NCBI GenBank assembly: GCA_020353515.1
Contig: CP070695.1
Location: forward strand, 1,207,537 to 1,271,536
Direction of reading: 5' to 3'
Source of the DNA: Candidatus Heimdallarchaeota archaeon
GTDB lineage: Archaea > Asgardarchaeota > Heimdallarchaeia > Hodarchaeales > Hodarchaeaceae
DNA length: 64,000 nucleotides
Position 1 is the first letter of the stretch. Each line of letters begins with the position of its first letter. This document shows, in pieces, positions 26,094 through 34,637 of the stretch. The notes beneath the pieces were generated by a model. The model was not told the origin of the DNA, did not search any database, and saw only the letters and a list, made by a program, of their open reading frames with translations. The position numbers and the translations under genes are program-made.

Positions 26094-27653
26094 GTGAAAA
26101 CCAAGCAAAATGACAAAGAAATGCGACAATTTCTAGAGGAAATCATGGCCTTTGCGAATAAGACTGGGATCGCCTTTATTACAGGAAATATTTATGGTGG
26201 CCTAGCTGGTTTTTGGGACTATGGGCCTATAGGAGTGGAAATAAAAAATCGAATCAAAGATGCATGGTGGACGGATTTTGTTCGTAATCGTGATGATATT
26301 GTGGGTTATGAAGGGGCAATAGTTACTCACCCGAAAGTGTGGGAGGCTTCAGGCCATTTAACAAGTTTTAATGATCCATTAATCTTCTGTCAGGGAAAAT
26401 GCAAGAAAAAACACAGGTTGGATCATTTAGTAGAGGATCACATGGAAATTCGTACAGAAGACTTAGATATCGACGAATTAGGAAATATTATCAAAGAGAA
26501 AGAGATTAAATGTCCAGAATGTGGGGGAAATTTCGGAGAACCTATCACATTCAATTTAATGTTTGAAACATATGTAGGTCCAGTACGGGACTCCTCTTCT
26601 CTTGCCTATTTACGACCAGAAAACGCCCAACTTATCTTCTCTGGATTTAAGAATGTCATTGATTCAACTCGTGTGAAAATGCCATTTGGGATAGCTCATT
26701 CAGGAATAGTATTTCGAAATGAGATATCTCCCCGTAATTTTCTTTTTAGAGTAAGAGAATATGAACTTATGGAATTTGAATATTTTACAAATCCTGATAA
26801 AACCAACGAATGCCCATATTTTGATGATATAGCAGAATATGAAATTAATATTCTATCTCAACTTGAACAAAATCAAGATTATGAGGGAGACTATCGAATC
26901 ATAACTGCAGGAGAAGCATGGGAAAAAAGAATATTTAAGAATAAATGGCAGGCTTATTGGCTTACTATCTTTATTCGCTGGTTTATTGAATCGTTAGGGA
27001 TTCGAGGGGAGAAATTACGATTGCGACAACATTTGGAAACTGAATTAAGTCATTATGCCTTGGATACTTGGGATCTGGAATATAAATATCCTTTTGGTTG
27101 GAAGGAACTCATGGGGTGTGCAAATCGAACCCAATTTGACTTAACTCAACATGAAAAATACTCGAAATCCAAAATGCAATTCATGGAACAAACTGAAAGT
27201 GGAGTGATTCGTTATATTCCTTATGTCGTAGCGGAGCCTTCTGTTGGTCTAGGACGAATCTTACTCACTGTTATAGCAGAAGGTTATACTGAAGAAGTTG
27301 TTAAAGGGAGAAAACGTATCGTCTTGAAAATTCATCCCCGAATAGCTCCCTATGATGTTTCGGTCTTTCCTTTGCAGAAAGATGAGAAAATTTTCACTAA
27401 AGCGCAAGAGATTTTTGAATATCTACGAAGTGAAGGGTTTACAGCCTTCTACGACGATAGTGGTTCAATAGGAAAACGATATAGAAGACATGATGAGATT
27501 GGAACACCCTTCTGCATCACAATCGATTATGAAACATTAGATGACAATCAGGTAACAATAAGAAATAGAGACACAATGGAACAAATGAGAATTCCAGTAA
27601 GAAAGCTCTCTGAAGAATTACGACAGCAAAAAGCGAATTATCAAATAAAATAA
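26094..27653 (+). CDS. glyS: Glycyl-tRNA synthetase, homodimeric type
   Basis: Charges tRNA-Gly with glycine in the cytosol. It is a class II synthetase of the archaeal/eukaryotic kind: GNIYGGLAGFWDYGPIG at the start, motif 2 around GIVFRNEISPRNFLFRVREY, motif 3 EPSVGLGRI, and the anticodon-binding domain from HPRIAPYDVSVFP. Two Cys pairs (CQGKC, CPEC) between motifs form a zinc-like site. The length of 519 residues is shorter than many archaeal enzymes (about 570). The GTG start gives a short polar N-terminus; the ATG nine codons later is an alternative, and no strong ribosome-binding site decides between them. Confidence 0.93.
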   Translation: MKTKQNDKEMRQFLEEIMAFANKTGIAFITGNIYGGLAGFWDYGPIGVEIKNRIKDAWWTDFVRNRDDIVGYEGAIVTHPKVWEASGHLTSFNDPLIFCQGKCKKKHRLDHLVEDHMEIRTEDLDIDELGNIIKEKEIKCPECGGNFGEPITFNLMFETYVGPVRDSSSLAYLRPENAQLIFSGFKNVIDSTRVKMPFGIAHSGIVFRNEISPRNFLFRVREYELMEFEYFTNPDKTNECPYFDDIAEYEINILSQLEQNQDYEGDYRIITAGEAWEKRIFKNKWQAYWLTIFIRWFIESLGIRGEKLRLRQHLETELSHYALDTWDLEYKYPFGWKELMGCANRTQFDLTQHEKYSKSKMQFMEQTESGVIRYIPYVVAEPSVGLGRILLTVIAEGYTEEVVKGRKRIVLKIHPRIAPYDVSVFPLQKDEKIFTKAQEIFEYLRSEGFTAFYDDSGSIGKRYRRHDEIGTPFCITIDYETLDDNQVTIRNRDTMEQMRIPVRKLSEELRQQKANYQIK

Positions 27654-27679
27654 GTGCAAAATACATTGCTATTAGAGTT

Positions 27680-28609
27680 ATGGTTGAAAGTATGAATTTA
27701 TTAGAAGAAATAAAATCACCTTTTTTTGGAACCACGATTGATGATTTGGATGAAGCGAATTTAATTGTCCTTGGAATTCCTTGGGATGCTTCATCTTCTT
27801 ATAGGAAGGGTTCTGTAGCAGCACCTAAAATAATCCGTCAAGCAACCTCGGGGGAATTGTATAACCCTTATACTGAAAATAATGTTAATATAAGAGACAA
27901 ATGGCTGATATTTGATGCTGGAGATGTTGAAATCTCTTCAAATGATGCGATGAACTCTCGAAAAGAAGTCTTGACCACGTTAACACAAATGTATGATGCA
28001 AAAGAGAATCCACGATTTCTTTTTCTTGGAGGAGATCATCTAATAACTTATTTTAGCTTTTATTCCCTGACGGAATTAGGATTTTTTCCTGGAAGCAAAA
28101 GTGGAATTATTTATTTAGATGCTCATCCAGATTTATATTATCAATACAAGGGGAATATTTATTCCCACGCGTGTGTATTACGTAGGATTATTGACCAAAC
28201 TAAAATTTATCCAAAAAACATCATTCAAATTGGAATTCGTGCTAGTACAAAAGAACAGAGAGAATTTGCCATCAACGCAGGAATAAAAACAATATACAAA
28301 AACGAATTTCTCAAAGAGGAACCTAGAGAAGTAGCTAATATAATCGAAGAGAATTTTGTAGGCACAGTTGACCATATCTACTTATCTATTGACCTAGATA
28401 TTCTCGATCCTGCATATGCTCCAGGTTTAGGGAATCCAGAACCTGGGGGATTAACCACTCGAGAATTAGTGGGTTTTATTCAAGAATTGGCAAATTTACC
28501 TATTCTTACTTTTGATGTTGTAGAGCTATCCCCTGCATATGATCAATCCAATATTACTGCTTTTGCTGCAGCAAAAGTGATTAAGGAAACCCTCGGAATA
28601 TTAAATTAG
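27680..28609 (+). CDS. speB: Agmatinase/arginase-family ureohydrolase
   Basis: Hydrolyses a guanidino group, most likely agmatine to putrescine and urea in polyamine synthesis. All Mn-cluster ligands are present: GGDH with His120, DAHPD with Asp147, His149 and Asp151, and SIDLDILDP with Asp238 and Asp240. GNPEPGG is the usual loop after the last ligand. The length of 309 residues is typical. The reading frame could begin at the first ATG or at a second ATG four codons later. It follows the glycyl-tRNA synthetase by 26 bases. Agmatinase is the best guess; formiminoglutamase or proclavaminate amidinohydrolase-like activity cannot be excluded. Confidence 0.85.
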   Translation: MVESMNLLEEIKSPFFGTTIDDLDEANLIVLGIPWDASSSYRKGSVAAPKIIRQATSGELYNPYTENNVNIRDKWLIFDAGDVEISSNDAMNSRKEVLTTLTQMYDAKENPRFLFLGGDHLITYFSFYSLTELGFFPGSKSGIIYLDAHPDLYYQYKGNIYSHACVLRRIIDQTKIYPKNIIQIGIRASTKEQREFAINAGIKTIYKNEFLKEEPREVANIIEENFVGTVDHIYLSIDLDILDPAYAPGLGNPEPGGLTTRELVGFIQELANLPILTFDVVELSPAYDQSNITAFAAAKVIKETLGILN

Positions 28610-28737
28610 AAAATTAATGCGATTTATTAAAATGAAGAGATAAACTCTCCATATTTCAGTTGCTTTTCTCACACAATAATAGTTAAAAATTCAACTTAAC
28701 TATTGTAAATCAAACTCATTATCCGGTTTAACGGTTA

Positions 28738-30006
28738 ATGATTGATGGTGGTTATTTTTTGAAAGTCTATCTTGACAATAATGCTTCAACGCGCGTTGAT
28801 CCATCTGTTATTGAATCCATGATGCCTTTTTTTACAGAAATAACAAGTCCACCCAGTTCTGATTATGGCCATTCTTTCGGAGTTGAAGCAAAGCAGGCTC
28901 TTGATTCAGCACGAGAGATCATTGCCACCAAAATCAATGTCGATCCATCAGAAATTGTGTTCACTTCAGGCCAGGCCGAATCAAATAATTTTGCTATCAA
29001 AGGTATAGCTTTCATGAATATCAAAAGTGATTCAAAAACTATTATAGCTTCAAGTGTATCTCATTCGACTATATTAGACAGTTTAAAATCTTTAAAAAAA
29101 TTGGGTTTCAATACTAAACTGATAGATGTTGACTCAGAAGGTTTTATTGACCGTGATCAGTTACGAAAACTTCTAAGTGAAGTAGATGATCTCCCTCTTT
29201 TAGTTTCAATTCCACATGGGAATGTTGAAATTGGTACGGTTGAAGATATTGAGGAAATTGCCTCCATTTGCCATGAATACAATGTCCCAATTCATATTGA
29301 AGCAAGTTATAGTTTCTGTAAAATACCATTTGATGCCTCGATTGTTGATATGGCTACGATCACAAGTCACCTAATTCATGGTCCTAAAGGAGTTGGAGCC
29401 CTTTATCTCAAAAAAGGGATAAAAACTCAAAGAATTATCGATGGGGGCTTGCAAGAAAATAAAAAGAGAGGTGGGACTGAAAATCTTCCAGGGATTGTTG
29501 GTTTCGCAAAAGCAGTAGAGCTTTATACACCAGAAATCAATGAAAAAGTAAAAGAATTACGTAATTATCTGTGGCAAACATTTGAGAATAAAATCAGTGA
29601 CTTCAAGATAACTGGGCCCCTAAATAAAGACAAACGATTGCCTAATCATTATTCAGTTGTAATAAATTATGTTGAGGGAGAATCGATTTTGTTACATTTA
29701 GATATGTTGGATTTTATGATCGCAACAGGATCTGCCTGTTCATCGAAACAACTGAAAGCAAGTCACGTCCTTTCAGCTATTGGATTACCAACTGAGATTA
29801 GTCATGGTAGTGTTAGAATAGGATTAAGCAAGTATAACACTGAGGAAGAAATTGATCAATTTGTTGGGCACTTGGCTGGTATTGTTGAAAGATTAAGAGC
29901 AATTAGCCCAATGAATGCTGATTTTATGAGGGAATGGCAAGAAATGAAAGATAAAGGAGCAATAGAAGATCACCATCACGATTTTGATGATCTGGAGGAT
30001 GACTAA
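28738..30006 (+). CDS. IscS/NifS-like protein lacking the PLP-binding lysine
   Basis: The full-length sequence aligns with cysteine desulfurase over 422 residues, but the PLP pocket is altered. The canonical S-x-HK-x-x-GPKG reads SHLIHGPKG, with CTA (29371-29373) giving Leu212 in place of the Schiff-base lysine. Asp of the HVDA element is Glu188, the following Gln is Tyr191, and NNE is NVE. The persulfide cysteine, Cys334 in GSACSSKQL, and His109 are kept. The tail is His/Asp-rich. A TTG at 28759 preceded by GGTGG gives the more family-like start (KVYLDN). The gene is directly followed by iscU and tusA. It may be a scaffold or a sulfur acceptor that cannot itself desulfurate cysteine. I recall that Archaeoglobus fulgidus IscS also lacks this lysine. 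Confidence 0.85.
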   Translation: MIDGGYFLKVYLDNNASTRVDPSVIESMMPFFTEITSPPSSDYGHSFGVEAKQALDSAREIIATKINVDPSEIVFTSGQAESNNFAIKGIAFMNIKSDSKTIIASSVSHSTILDSLKSLKKLGFNTKLIDVDSEGFIDRDQLRKLLSEVDDLPLLVSIPHGNVEIGTVEDIEEIASICHEYNVPIHIEASYSFCKIPFDASIVDMATITSHLIHGPKGVGALYLKKGIKTQRIIDGGLQENKKRGGTENLPGIVGFAKAVELYTPEINEKVKELRNYLWQTFENKISDFKITGPLNKDKRLPNHYSVVINYVEGESILLHLDMLDFMIATGSACSSKQLKASHVLSAIGLPTEISHGSVRIGLSKYNTEEEIDQFVGHLAGIVERLRAISPMNADFMREWQEMKDKGAIEDHHHDFDDLEDD

Positions 30007-30007
30007 A

Positions 30008-30415
30008 ATGGCTCATATATACTCTGAAGAAGTTATGAAGTTATTTACAGACCCTAAAAACATGGGAGAGATTGAGAACCCCAGTGGACTTGGGAAAGTA
30101 GGAAACCCCGTCTGTGGCGATGTAATGTGGATTTATATCAAGGTCAATAATGAGACTGATGTGATTCAAGATATCAAGGTTAAAACCTTCGGATGTGTCG
30201 CAGCGATTGCTACAAGTTCAAAAACGACAGAACTAGCAAAGAATAAAACGATCAAAGAGGCGTATCAGATCACAAAAAAGCAGGTTGCTGATGATTTAGG
30301 AGGCCTTCCTAAACAGAAAATGCACTGTTCAAATTTAGCTGTTGATGCTCTTCAAAGAGCAATAGTAGATTACCTTAAGAAGAATGGACGATCAATTGAA
30401 GAATTAGAAGGATAA
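30008..30415 (+). CDS. iscU: IscU/NifU-type iron-sulfur cluster scaffold
   Basis: Holds a nascent 2Fe-2S cluster before transfer to client proteins. The start at 30008 is set by GGAGG at 29994-29998, one base after the IscS-like stop, so translation is coupled; an upstream in-frame start inside the previous gene is less likely. The three cluster cysteines are conserved: NPVCGD (Cys36), TFGCVAAIA (Cys63) and MHCSNLA (Cys107), together with Asp38, which favours cluster release. The length of 135 residues is normal. The LPPVK motif bound by HscA in bacteria is LPKQK here, as expected without that chaperone. Confidence 0.95.
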   Translation: MAHIYSEEVMKLFTDPKNMGEIENPSGLGKVGNPVCGDVMWIYIKVNNETDVIQDIKVKTFGCVAAIATSSKTTELAKNKTIKEAYQITKKQVADDLGGLPKQKMHCSNLAVDALQRAIVDYLKKNGRSIEELEG

Positions 30416-30426
30416 AAGTTAATAAG

Positions 30427-30675
30427 ATGAAAAAAGATAATTCAGACTTCGTTGTCGATATTACTGGCTTAACTTGCCCAATTCCATTGATAAAAGCTCG
30501 AAGAGCAATAAAAAACGCCACTGAAGGTCAAACAATAAAATTTATTGGAACAAGCGAGGAGGAAGTTTCACGAAAAGAAATTCTTATTGCAGTAACAAAT
30601 CTTAAACAACCTTTAATAGAAAATATTGACTATACTGAAGAGGACAGATGGCATATTTTGATTAAAAAAAATTAG
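30427..30675 (+). CDS. tusA: TusA/SirA-family sulfur carrier
   Basis: A small persulfide relay protein of 82 residues. The CPxP motif LTCPIPLIKAR holds the single catalytic Cys17, followed by the two-layer alpha/beta fold pattern. It lies 11 bases after iscU, and the three genes form one unit. TusA receives sulfur from a desulfurase or other persulfide donor and hands it on, for example to tRNA or molybdopterin synthesis. In this operon it may bring sulfur to the lysine-less IscS homologue or to IscU. That direction is inference. Confidence 0.88.
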   Translation: MKKDNSDFVVDITGLTCPIPLIKARRAIKNATEGQTIKFIGTSEEEVSRKEILIAVTNLKQPLIENIDYTEEDRWHILIKKN

Positions 30676-30755
30676 ATAGATCTGAATCGATAAAATAATT
30701 CTTTTAGATTACCCTATAGCTAAAAAAGAAGAATGGAACCCCCTGTCTATTGACA

Positions 30756-31592
30756 TTAAACACTAAAGGGGAGGATTTGAAGAAAACCCGTTAAGGGATT
30801 CCCTAATAGAATGTCGATGATGAATAGTGTGATCAAAGTAGACGCAGGGATTAACAAATTATCCAGATCGGAGGGTGATAACGCTTCCACAACCATTGCA
30901 ACCACTCCGAGGATTACAATAACAATTACAATCATTCTTGCATCCACGTTATCTCCTGGATTAGCAAGAATCACAGAATTCGTTCCAAAATCAATCCCAC
31001 CAATAATTCCAAGAAGAACATAGAAAATCAAACAACCGACAACACTAAACAGCAATACTCCAATAGAACCCTCAATAGTTTTTTCTCTGCCAAGGGTTTT
31101 GAATTTTCGTTTTCCCCATCTCTTTCCTATGTATGGAGCGATACCATCACCCCAACCCACAATGGCCATCATCAACATACCTGCATAGGTTCCATATAGA
31201 ATAGTACCTGCTACCATCATGACGATAGTGAAATATAGCGGTCCTTTAAGTAACTCTCGGGGATCTCCAGTTCTTGTCATCGTTTTAACATCTTTGTCAT
31301 CTGGAGAACCTCTAGTACCTTTAAGAAGGAAGGTTAGAAAGAACAATAACGGTACAACGATGTTTAACATATATGTAAGCTTATCCGAGGTATCCATAAA
31401 TAACCAAATCCAAATAAAGGAACCAGCAGCGATATGGATTACTTTTCTAGATAGATCAGAAGACAATGTACCACTATTAACCAATCTTTCCATGAGTAAA
31501 ATTATTCCTTGGATATAAATCATAGCAACGATTGCTCCGAGGATAAAATTCCATACAAGCGGTAAATCTGGTAAAAGAGTAATATATCCCAT
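30756..31592 (-). CDS. Polyprenol (dolichol/phytol) kinase-like CTP-transferase family membrane protein
   Basis: A membrane enzyme of 278 residues with seven or more hydrophobic helices. Diagnostic elements of the dolichol kinase/VTE5/DGK1 family are SRKVIHIAAG, RELLKGPLYF and GWGDGIAPYIGKRWGK...REKTIEGSIG. These enzymes phosphorylate a prenol or diacylglycerol with CTP. In archaea the product may support lipid-linked sugar carriers or salvage of isoprenoid alcohols. The RBS TAGGAG lies just upstream of the ATG. It is convergent with the tusA operon. The specific substrate is unknown. Confidence 0.78.
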   Translation of the reverse strand: MGYITLLPDLPLVWNFILGAIVAMIYIQGIILLMERLVNSGTLSSDLSRKVIHIAAGSFIWIWLFMDTSDKLTYMLNIVVPLLFFLTFLLKGTRGSPDDKDVKTMTRTGDPRELLKGPLYFTIVMMVAGTILYGTYAGMLMMAIVGWGDGIAPYIGKRWGKRKFKTLGREKTIEGSIGVLLFSVVGCLIFYVLLGIIGGIDFGTNSVILANPGDNVDARMIVIVIVILGVVAMVVEALSPSDLDNLLIPASTLITLFIIDILLGNPLTGFLQILPFSV

Positions 31593-32171
31593 TTCATTTT
31601 TCTCCTAGAGCATTCGACTAACGATGTAGAAAGAAATGATGCTCTTAAATCCTTCTACCATCATTTTTACGGACTAGTTCTTCGGTCGAACACTACTAGA
31701 GTTAAGTTTGATCTTTTTCTTAAAAATTTTTTTCATCCTCATTTGTTCCACCCGAGTGCATTAATTTGATCAGAGAGGATCAAAAAACTACATCTATAGA
31801 GCCAATATTCAGGAAGATAAAACATACATCATGTCTTTGCCAATCTCGAGTTGATTTCTCCTCTCTTTCGACACATGTTTCCTCTCTGAGGGGTCACTTT
31901 TTGGAGACTATGGAATCATTGGTTTTTCTATTCCTTCCCGCTCAACCCACTATTTGAGTCTATCTTTTTTGATATATACCCTCCTTCCTTTTCCATTGAA
32001 GAATACTTTGAAAATACCCTTGACTAGGAATATAAAGGCTTCTTATTGCTATTTTTAACAGAATGACCTTAAGGGACTAGTTCTTGAAAATTAATGACAA
32101 ATAACAAAGAATTATATTCCAATGAGATGTATAAAAGAGTTTACAGGAGATTTCGTTGCTATAAGGACTAA
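31593..32171. other. Intergenic region of 579 bases, no clear gene
   Basis: I see no reliable coding frame; a 63-codon frame at 31766-31957 has biased, low-quality composition and no ribosome-binding site. An 8-base inverted repeat, AAATGATG (31634-31641) and CATCATTT (31659-31666), flanked by TAGAA/TTCTA, lies upstream of the polyprenol kinase-like gene and could be a leader stem. The 12-mer GGACTAGTTCTT occurs twice in direct orientation, at 31671-31682 and 32074-32085. No tRNA-like T arm was found. Confidence 0.4.
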
Positions 32172-32873
32172 TTAACTAATCTTTTGAAGCATTTTCATTT
32201 CATCGATAAATTTTTTCGTTTCTAGAACAGTTAAATCGTACCAATCTTTGTACGCATCGGCTACTGCGAATGGGTATCGATCTCGGATATTTAAGCAGAT
32301 TATTTTATCAACATGGGGTTCTAAATGACTAATCGAGCTTACTGGTGCCGTTGGAACCGCAATTAATACTTCCTCCGCTCCAAGCTTCTTCAACCATTTC
32401 GCCCCAGCTAGCATAGAAAAACCAGAAGCGATCCCATCATCCGTTATTAATACATTCTTACCATATACTTTGGGAGAAGGTGGTAGTTGAAAGCTACGTC
32501 TTCGTTTTTCTACTTCATGTTTTGTTCTCTCTATTTGGGTTTCTAACTGATAACTGGTCACAGAGATACGACTAACCAGTTGCTCATTCAAAAAAATTTG
32601 GCCGTCGGGAGTAATAGCTCCCATACCAGCCTCTGTACTTCCTGGAATCTGAATTTTGCGTACTATTAACAGATCAAATGGTTTCAGCGGAGAAACTAAT
32701 GGAAACTCAAGCAACCCTAGCCCAACTGGAACACCACCATTTGGGATGATATAAAGGACGTCAAAATCCTCTAAAGCGACAAATGATCCAAGTAAAAAAC
32801 CCGCACGTCTTCTAGAATCAAAGATATAATATTTATTATGTAGATTCTTGTCCTCAATTATCATTTCTTTCAT
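32172..32873 (-). CDS. Phosphoribosyltransferase-domain protein
   Basis: A type I phosphoribosyltransferase-like protein of 233 residues. The PRPP-binding segment is VLITDDGIASGFSM, and the N-terminal strand-loop is YIIPNGGVPVG; a conserved RKIQIPGSTEAGMGA stretch fits a flexible loop. Its start overlaps the stop of the upstream TrmB-like regulator by four bases (ATGA), so the two are translated together. Many members of this group lack a known substrate; a nucleobase salvage role or ligand sensing with the regulator are both possible. Confidence 0.78.
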   Translation of the reverse strand: MKEMIIEDKNLHNKYYIFDSRRRAGFLLGSFVALEDFDVLYIIPNGGVPVGLGLLEFPLVSPLKPFDLLIVRKIQIPGSTEAGMGAITPDGQIFLNEQLVSRISVTSYQLETQIERTKHEVEKRRRSFQLPPSPKVYGKNVLITDDGIASGFSMLAGAKWLKKLGAEEVLIAVPTAPVSSISHLEPHVDKIICLNIRDRYPFAVADAYKDWYDLTVLETKKFIDEMKMLQKIS

Positions 32874-33886
32874 TCCATGAGAATAATCCTTTCTTGGGGG
32901 CGTCCCTTACCTTTAGAGACTTTCTTGATTTGAATTTGGTTATTTTCTTCCAGAACTGTTAAAGTGGTATTCAGGTTCTTCCCACTTATTTGAAGAAGCT
33001 CAGCTAATTCTTGTTTTGAGATGTTCCTTTTTTCAGAAATAATATTTGTTATTCTTGTTTCAATGGACTTATTCACCCGCTGTTCTTTGAGAAGCTCGCG
33101 AGCATCATGAAAAGCACGTTTACGAATTTGATTCTTGATGTTTTCAACAACGTTAAAGTCTAAAAAAGAACTGAGAATCCATTCACTACCCTGCGGATTA
33201 TATTCAATGGATATAAACCTTTTCCGATCAAGGAGGATGTTTCCAGAATGAAAGATTTGATTATCAACACTGACATACTGTTGGGTCGAAGAATCAACAG
33301 CAAAGGTCTTAATACTTTCGTCCAAATCTGAAACAATTTCTAGATCAGTTTCATATAAATAAATTCCAATCCATACATTTTTACGAACTAATTGATTAAA
33401 AATTTTAATATATTGAGACAGTATACGCTTAGGAATCAAATTAACAAGAATTTCTGATTGAGCTGATGATAGGTGTTCCGAAAGGAATGCCGAGGCTAGA
33501 GTAGTATCATGAAAGTAATAGAAGCTTATTTGACGTTTACAGGAACCTTTAATAAATTGATTTAGATATGCAGTCTGAGCTTTATCCAATTCAGTCCGAA
33601 TTGAACGAATTTCTTCATTTCTTCTTTCAATTTGACTCTCTGCGACCTGTGATAAAGTATAGGCTGGATTTTGGACGGAAAAAAGCTTTGGGTATTCATC
33701 TTGAAAGGTTTCAATCAAATTATATTTTTCTAACTGCTTTAAAGCTGCATAAACACCTTTGGATGGAATATTGAGGGTTTCAGAAATGTTCTTCGCCGAT
33801 AATCTTCCAACATTGTTGAGAAGATAATTATAAATTTTATTACTACTTGAATCAAATCCGTAAGCTTCTAAATTTACAGTCATCAT
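32870..33886 (-). CDS. TrmB-family transcriptional regulator
   Basis: A 338-residue regulator with an N-terminal winged helix (residues about 1-75: SAKNISETLNIPSKGVYAALKQLEKYNLIE) followed by a coiled region of charged residues, the TrmB arrangement. Residues about 110-260 form an effector-like domain. A second winged-helix-like segment is at the C-terminus (ISKQELAELLQISGKNLNTTLTVLEEN). TrmB proteins in archaea control sugar transport and metabolism. The final winged helix is an extra beyond usual TrmB. It forms a unit with a phosphoribosyltransferase, which suggests control by a nucleotide or sugar phosphate. Confidence 0.78.
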   Translation of the reverse strand: MMTVNLEAYGFDSSSNKIYNYLLNNVGRLSAKNISETLNIPSKGVYAALKQLEKYNLIETFQDEYPKLFSVQNPAYTLSQVAESQIERRNEEIRSIRTELDKAQTAYLNQFIKGSCKRQISFYYFHDTTLASAFLSEHLSSAQSEILVNLIPKRILSQYIKIFNQLVRKNVWIGIYLYETDLEIVSDLDESIKTFAVDSSTQQYVSVDNQIFHSGNILLDRKRFISIEYNPQGSEWILSSFLDFNVVENIKNQIRKRAFHDARELLKEQRVNKSIETRITNIISEKRNISKQELAELLQISGKNLNTTLTVLEENNQIQIKKVSKGKGRPQERIILME

Positions 33887-33930
33887 TGGTTAAAAAACCC
33901 AAGCATCTTTTATTTCATATCTGACTTAAC

Positions 33931-33958
33931 TTTTTCACTGTCTGAAAAACTTGTCAGA
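33931..33958. promoter_or_regulatory. Palindromic operator candidate between two divergent genes
   Basis: TTTTTCA (33931-33937) and TGAAAAA (33943-33949) are perfect inverted repeats with a 5-base centre, and TCTGA (33941-33945) pairs with TCAGA (33954-33958). The site lies 45 bases upstream of the TrmB-like start and just before the TATA box of the divergent small gene. Autoregulation by the TrmB-like protein is a reasonable guess. Confidence 0.4.
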
Positions 33959-33964
33959 AAATGG

Positions 33965-33972
33965 TTATATAT
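33965..33972 (+). promoter_or_regulatory. TATA box for the 45-residue cysteine-rich protein gene
   Basis: TTATATAT is centred about 55 bases before the ATG at 34023. The expected start of transcription is near 33995, leaving a leader of about 28 bases that carries the GGTGA ribosome-binding site at 34011-34015. Confidence 0.5.
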
Positions 33973-34022
33973 CCCAGCTCAAATGAAACACCTGTATTTC
34001 AAACAACAAAGGTGAAAAGTGA

Positions 34023-34160
34023 ATGGCAGAATGTCGTGAATGTAAATTTTGGAATCCAATCGAGGGAGAAGAAGATATGGGAGACTGTTTTGGCCACAGA
34101 GTCCCTGGTAATACCCCAAGTGACGCATGCCCAACTAACAGCTTTCAACCACGCAATTAA
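34023..34160 (+). CDS. 45-residue cysteine-rich small protein
   Basis: A short gene with ATG at 34023, RBS GGTGA at 34011-34015 and stop TAA at 34158-34160. The product has Cys4, Cys7, Cys22 and Cys36 plus His25: a CRECKFW start, a GDCFGH middle and a DACPTNSFQPR end. The pattern C-x2-C-x14-C-x13-C resembles small metal- or Fe-S-binding proteins such as the small subunits of some glycyl-radical decarboxylases. It has no signal or membrane segment. A longer overlapping frame (33961-34179) lacks these features. The promoter, RBS and ordered cysteines support it as the real gene. The function is unknown. Confidence 0.7.
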   Translation: MAECRECKFWNPIEGEEDMGDCFGHRVPGNTPSDACPTNSFQPRN

Positions 34161-34187
34161 AGAAAAATTGATCGGATAGAATGTAGT

Positions 34188-34625
34188 ATGGAATTAAAAC
34201 CAAAAAAAATTCTTATACCCCTGATCTTAGGACTTGTGATTTGGATAATAGCCTTCTTTGTTATTGGTTGGACTCAAATAAGTGAAGACCCAGCGATACA
34301 AGCCCTCTATATTCCAATGGTTATTCTATTTGGATTAGGAACTATAATTCTAGTGATTGTCTTCTTATTCTGGTACTTGCCTTATCTAGGTATCGATCTC
34401 GAACAAGCATGGCTCGAAGAAAGCTTATTCTTCGGAATAATAATTATGTGTATGCAATTTATCTTAGACATCATAGTTTTCACATTAATGCAAGTAGATC
34501 TGTTGATATACTTCTTTGGGCTATTCCTAGGGAACCCTGACGGATCCACGGTTATAATCATGTATCCATTGATTCTTGTTTGGGCCATTCTTGGTGGATT
34601 TGTTACCATGAGGATAAAAACTTAA
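34188..34625 (+). CDS. Four-helix small membrane protein, unknown
   Basis: I do not recognise this family. The 145 residues contain four hydrophobic helices at about 8-28, 42-64, 80-100 and 120-141. A short polar loop, GIDLEQAWLEES, connects helices two and three. There is no conserved catalytic-looking motif. It starts 27 bases after the small cysteine-rich gene on the same strand, which may be its operon partner, and has no strong ribosome-binding site. A terminator-like T run follows at 34638. Confidence 0.6.
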   Translation: MELKPKKILIPLILGLVIWIIAFFVIGWTQISEDPAIQALYIPMVILFGLGTIILVIVFLFWYLPYLGIDLEQAWLEESLFFGIIIMCMQFILDIIVFTLMQVDLLIYFFGLFLGNPDGSTVIIMYPLILVWAILGGFVTMRIKT

Positions 34626-34637
34626 TTTTCTCTCCCC

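Noticed and set aside
31766..31957. A 63-codon frame in the intergenic region
   Set aside because: Odd residue composition, no ribosome-binding site, no resemblance to any family; more likely chance in a gene-free stretch.
33961..34179. A 72-codon frame across the small gene region
   Set aside because: It starts inside the TATA box of the locus, has no ribosome-binding site and no recognisable pattern. The other frame at 34023-34160 has a ribosome-binding site and four ordered cysteines.
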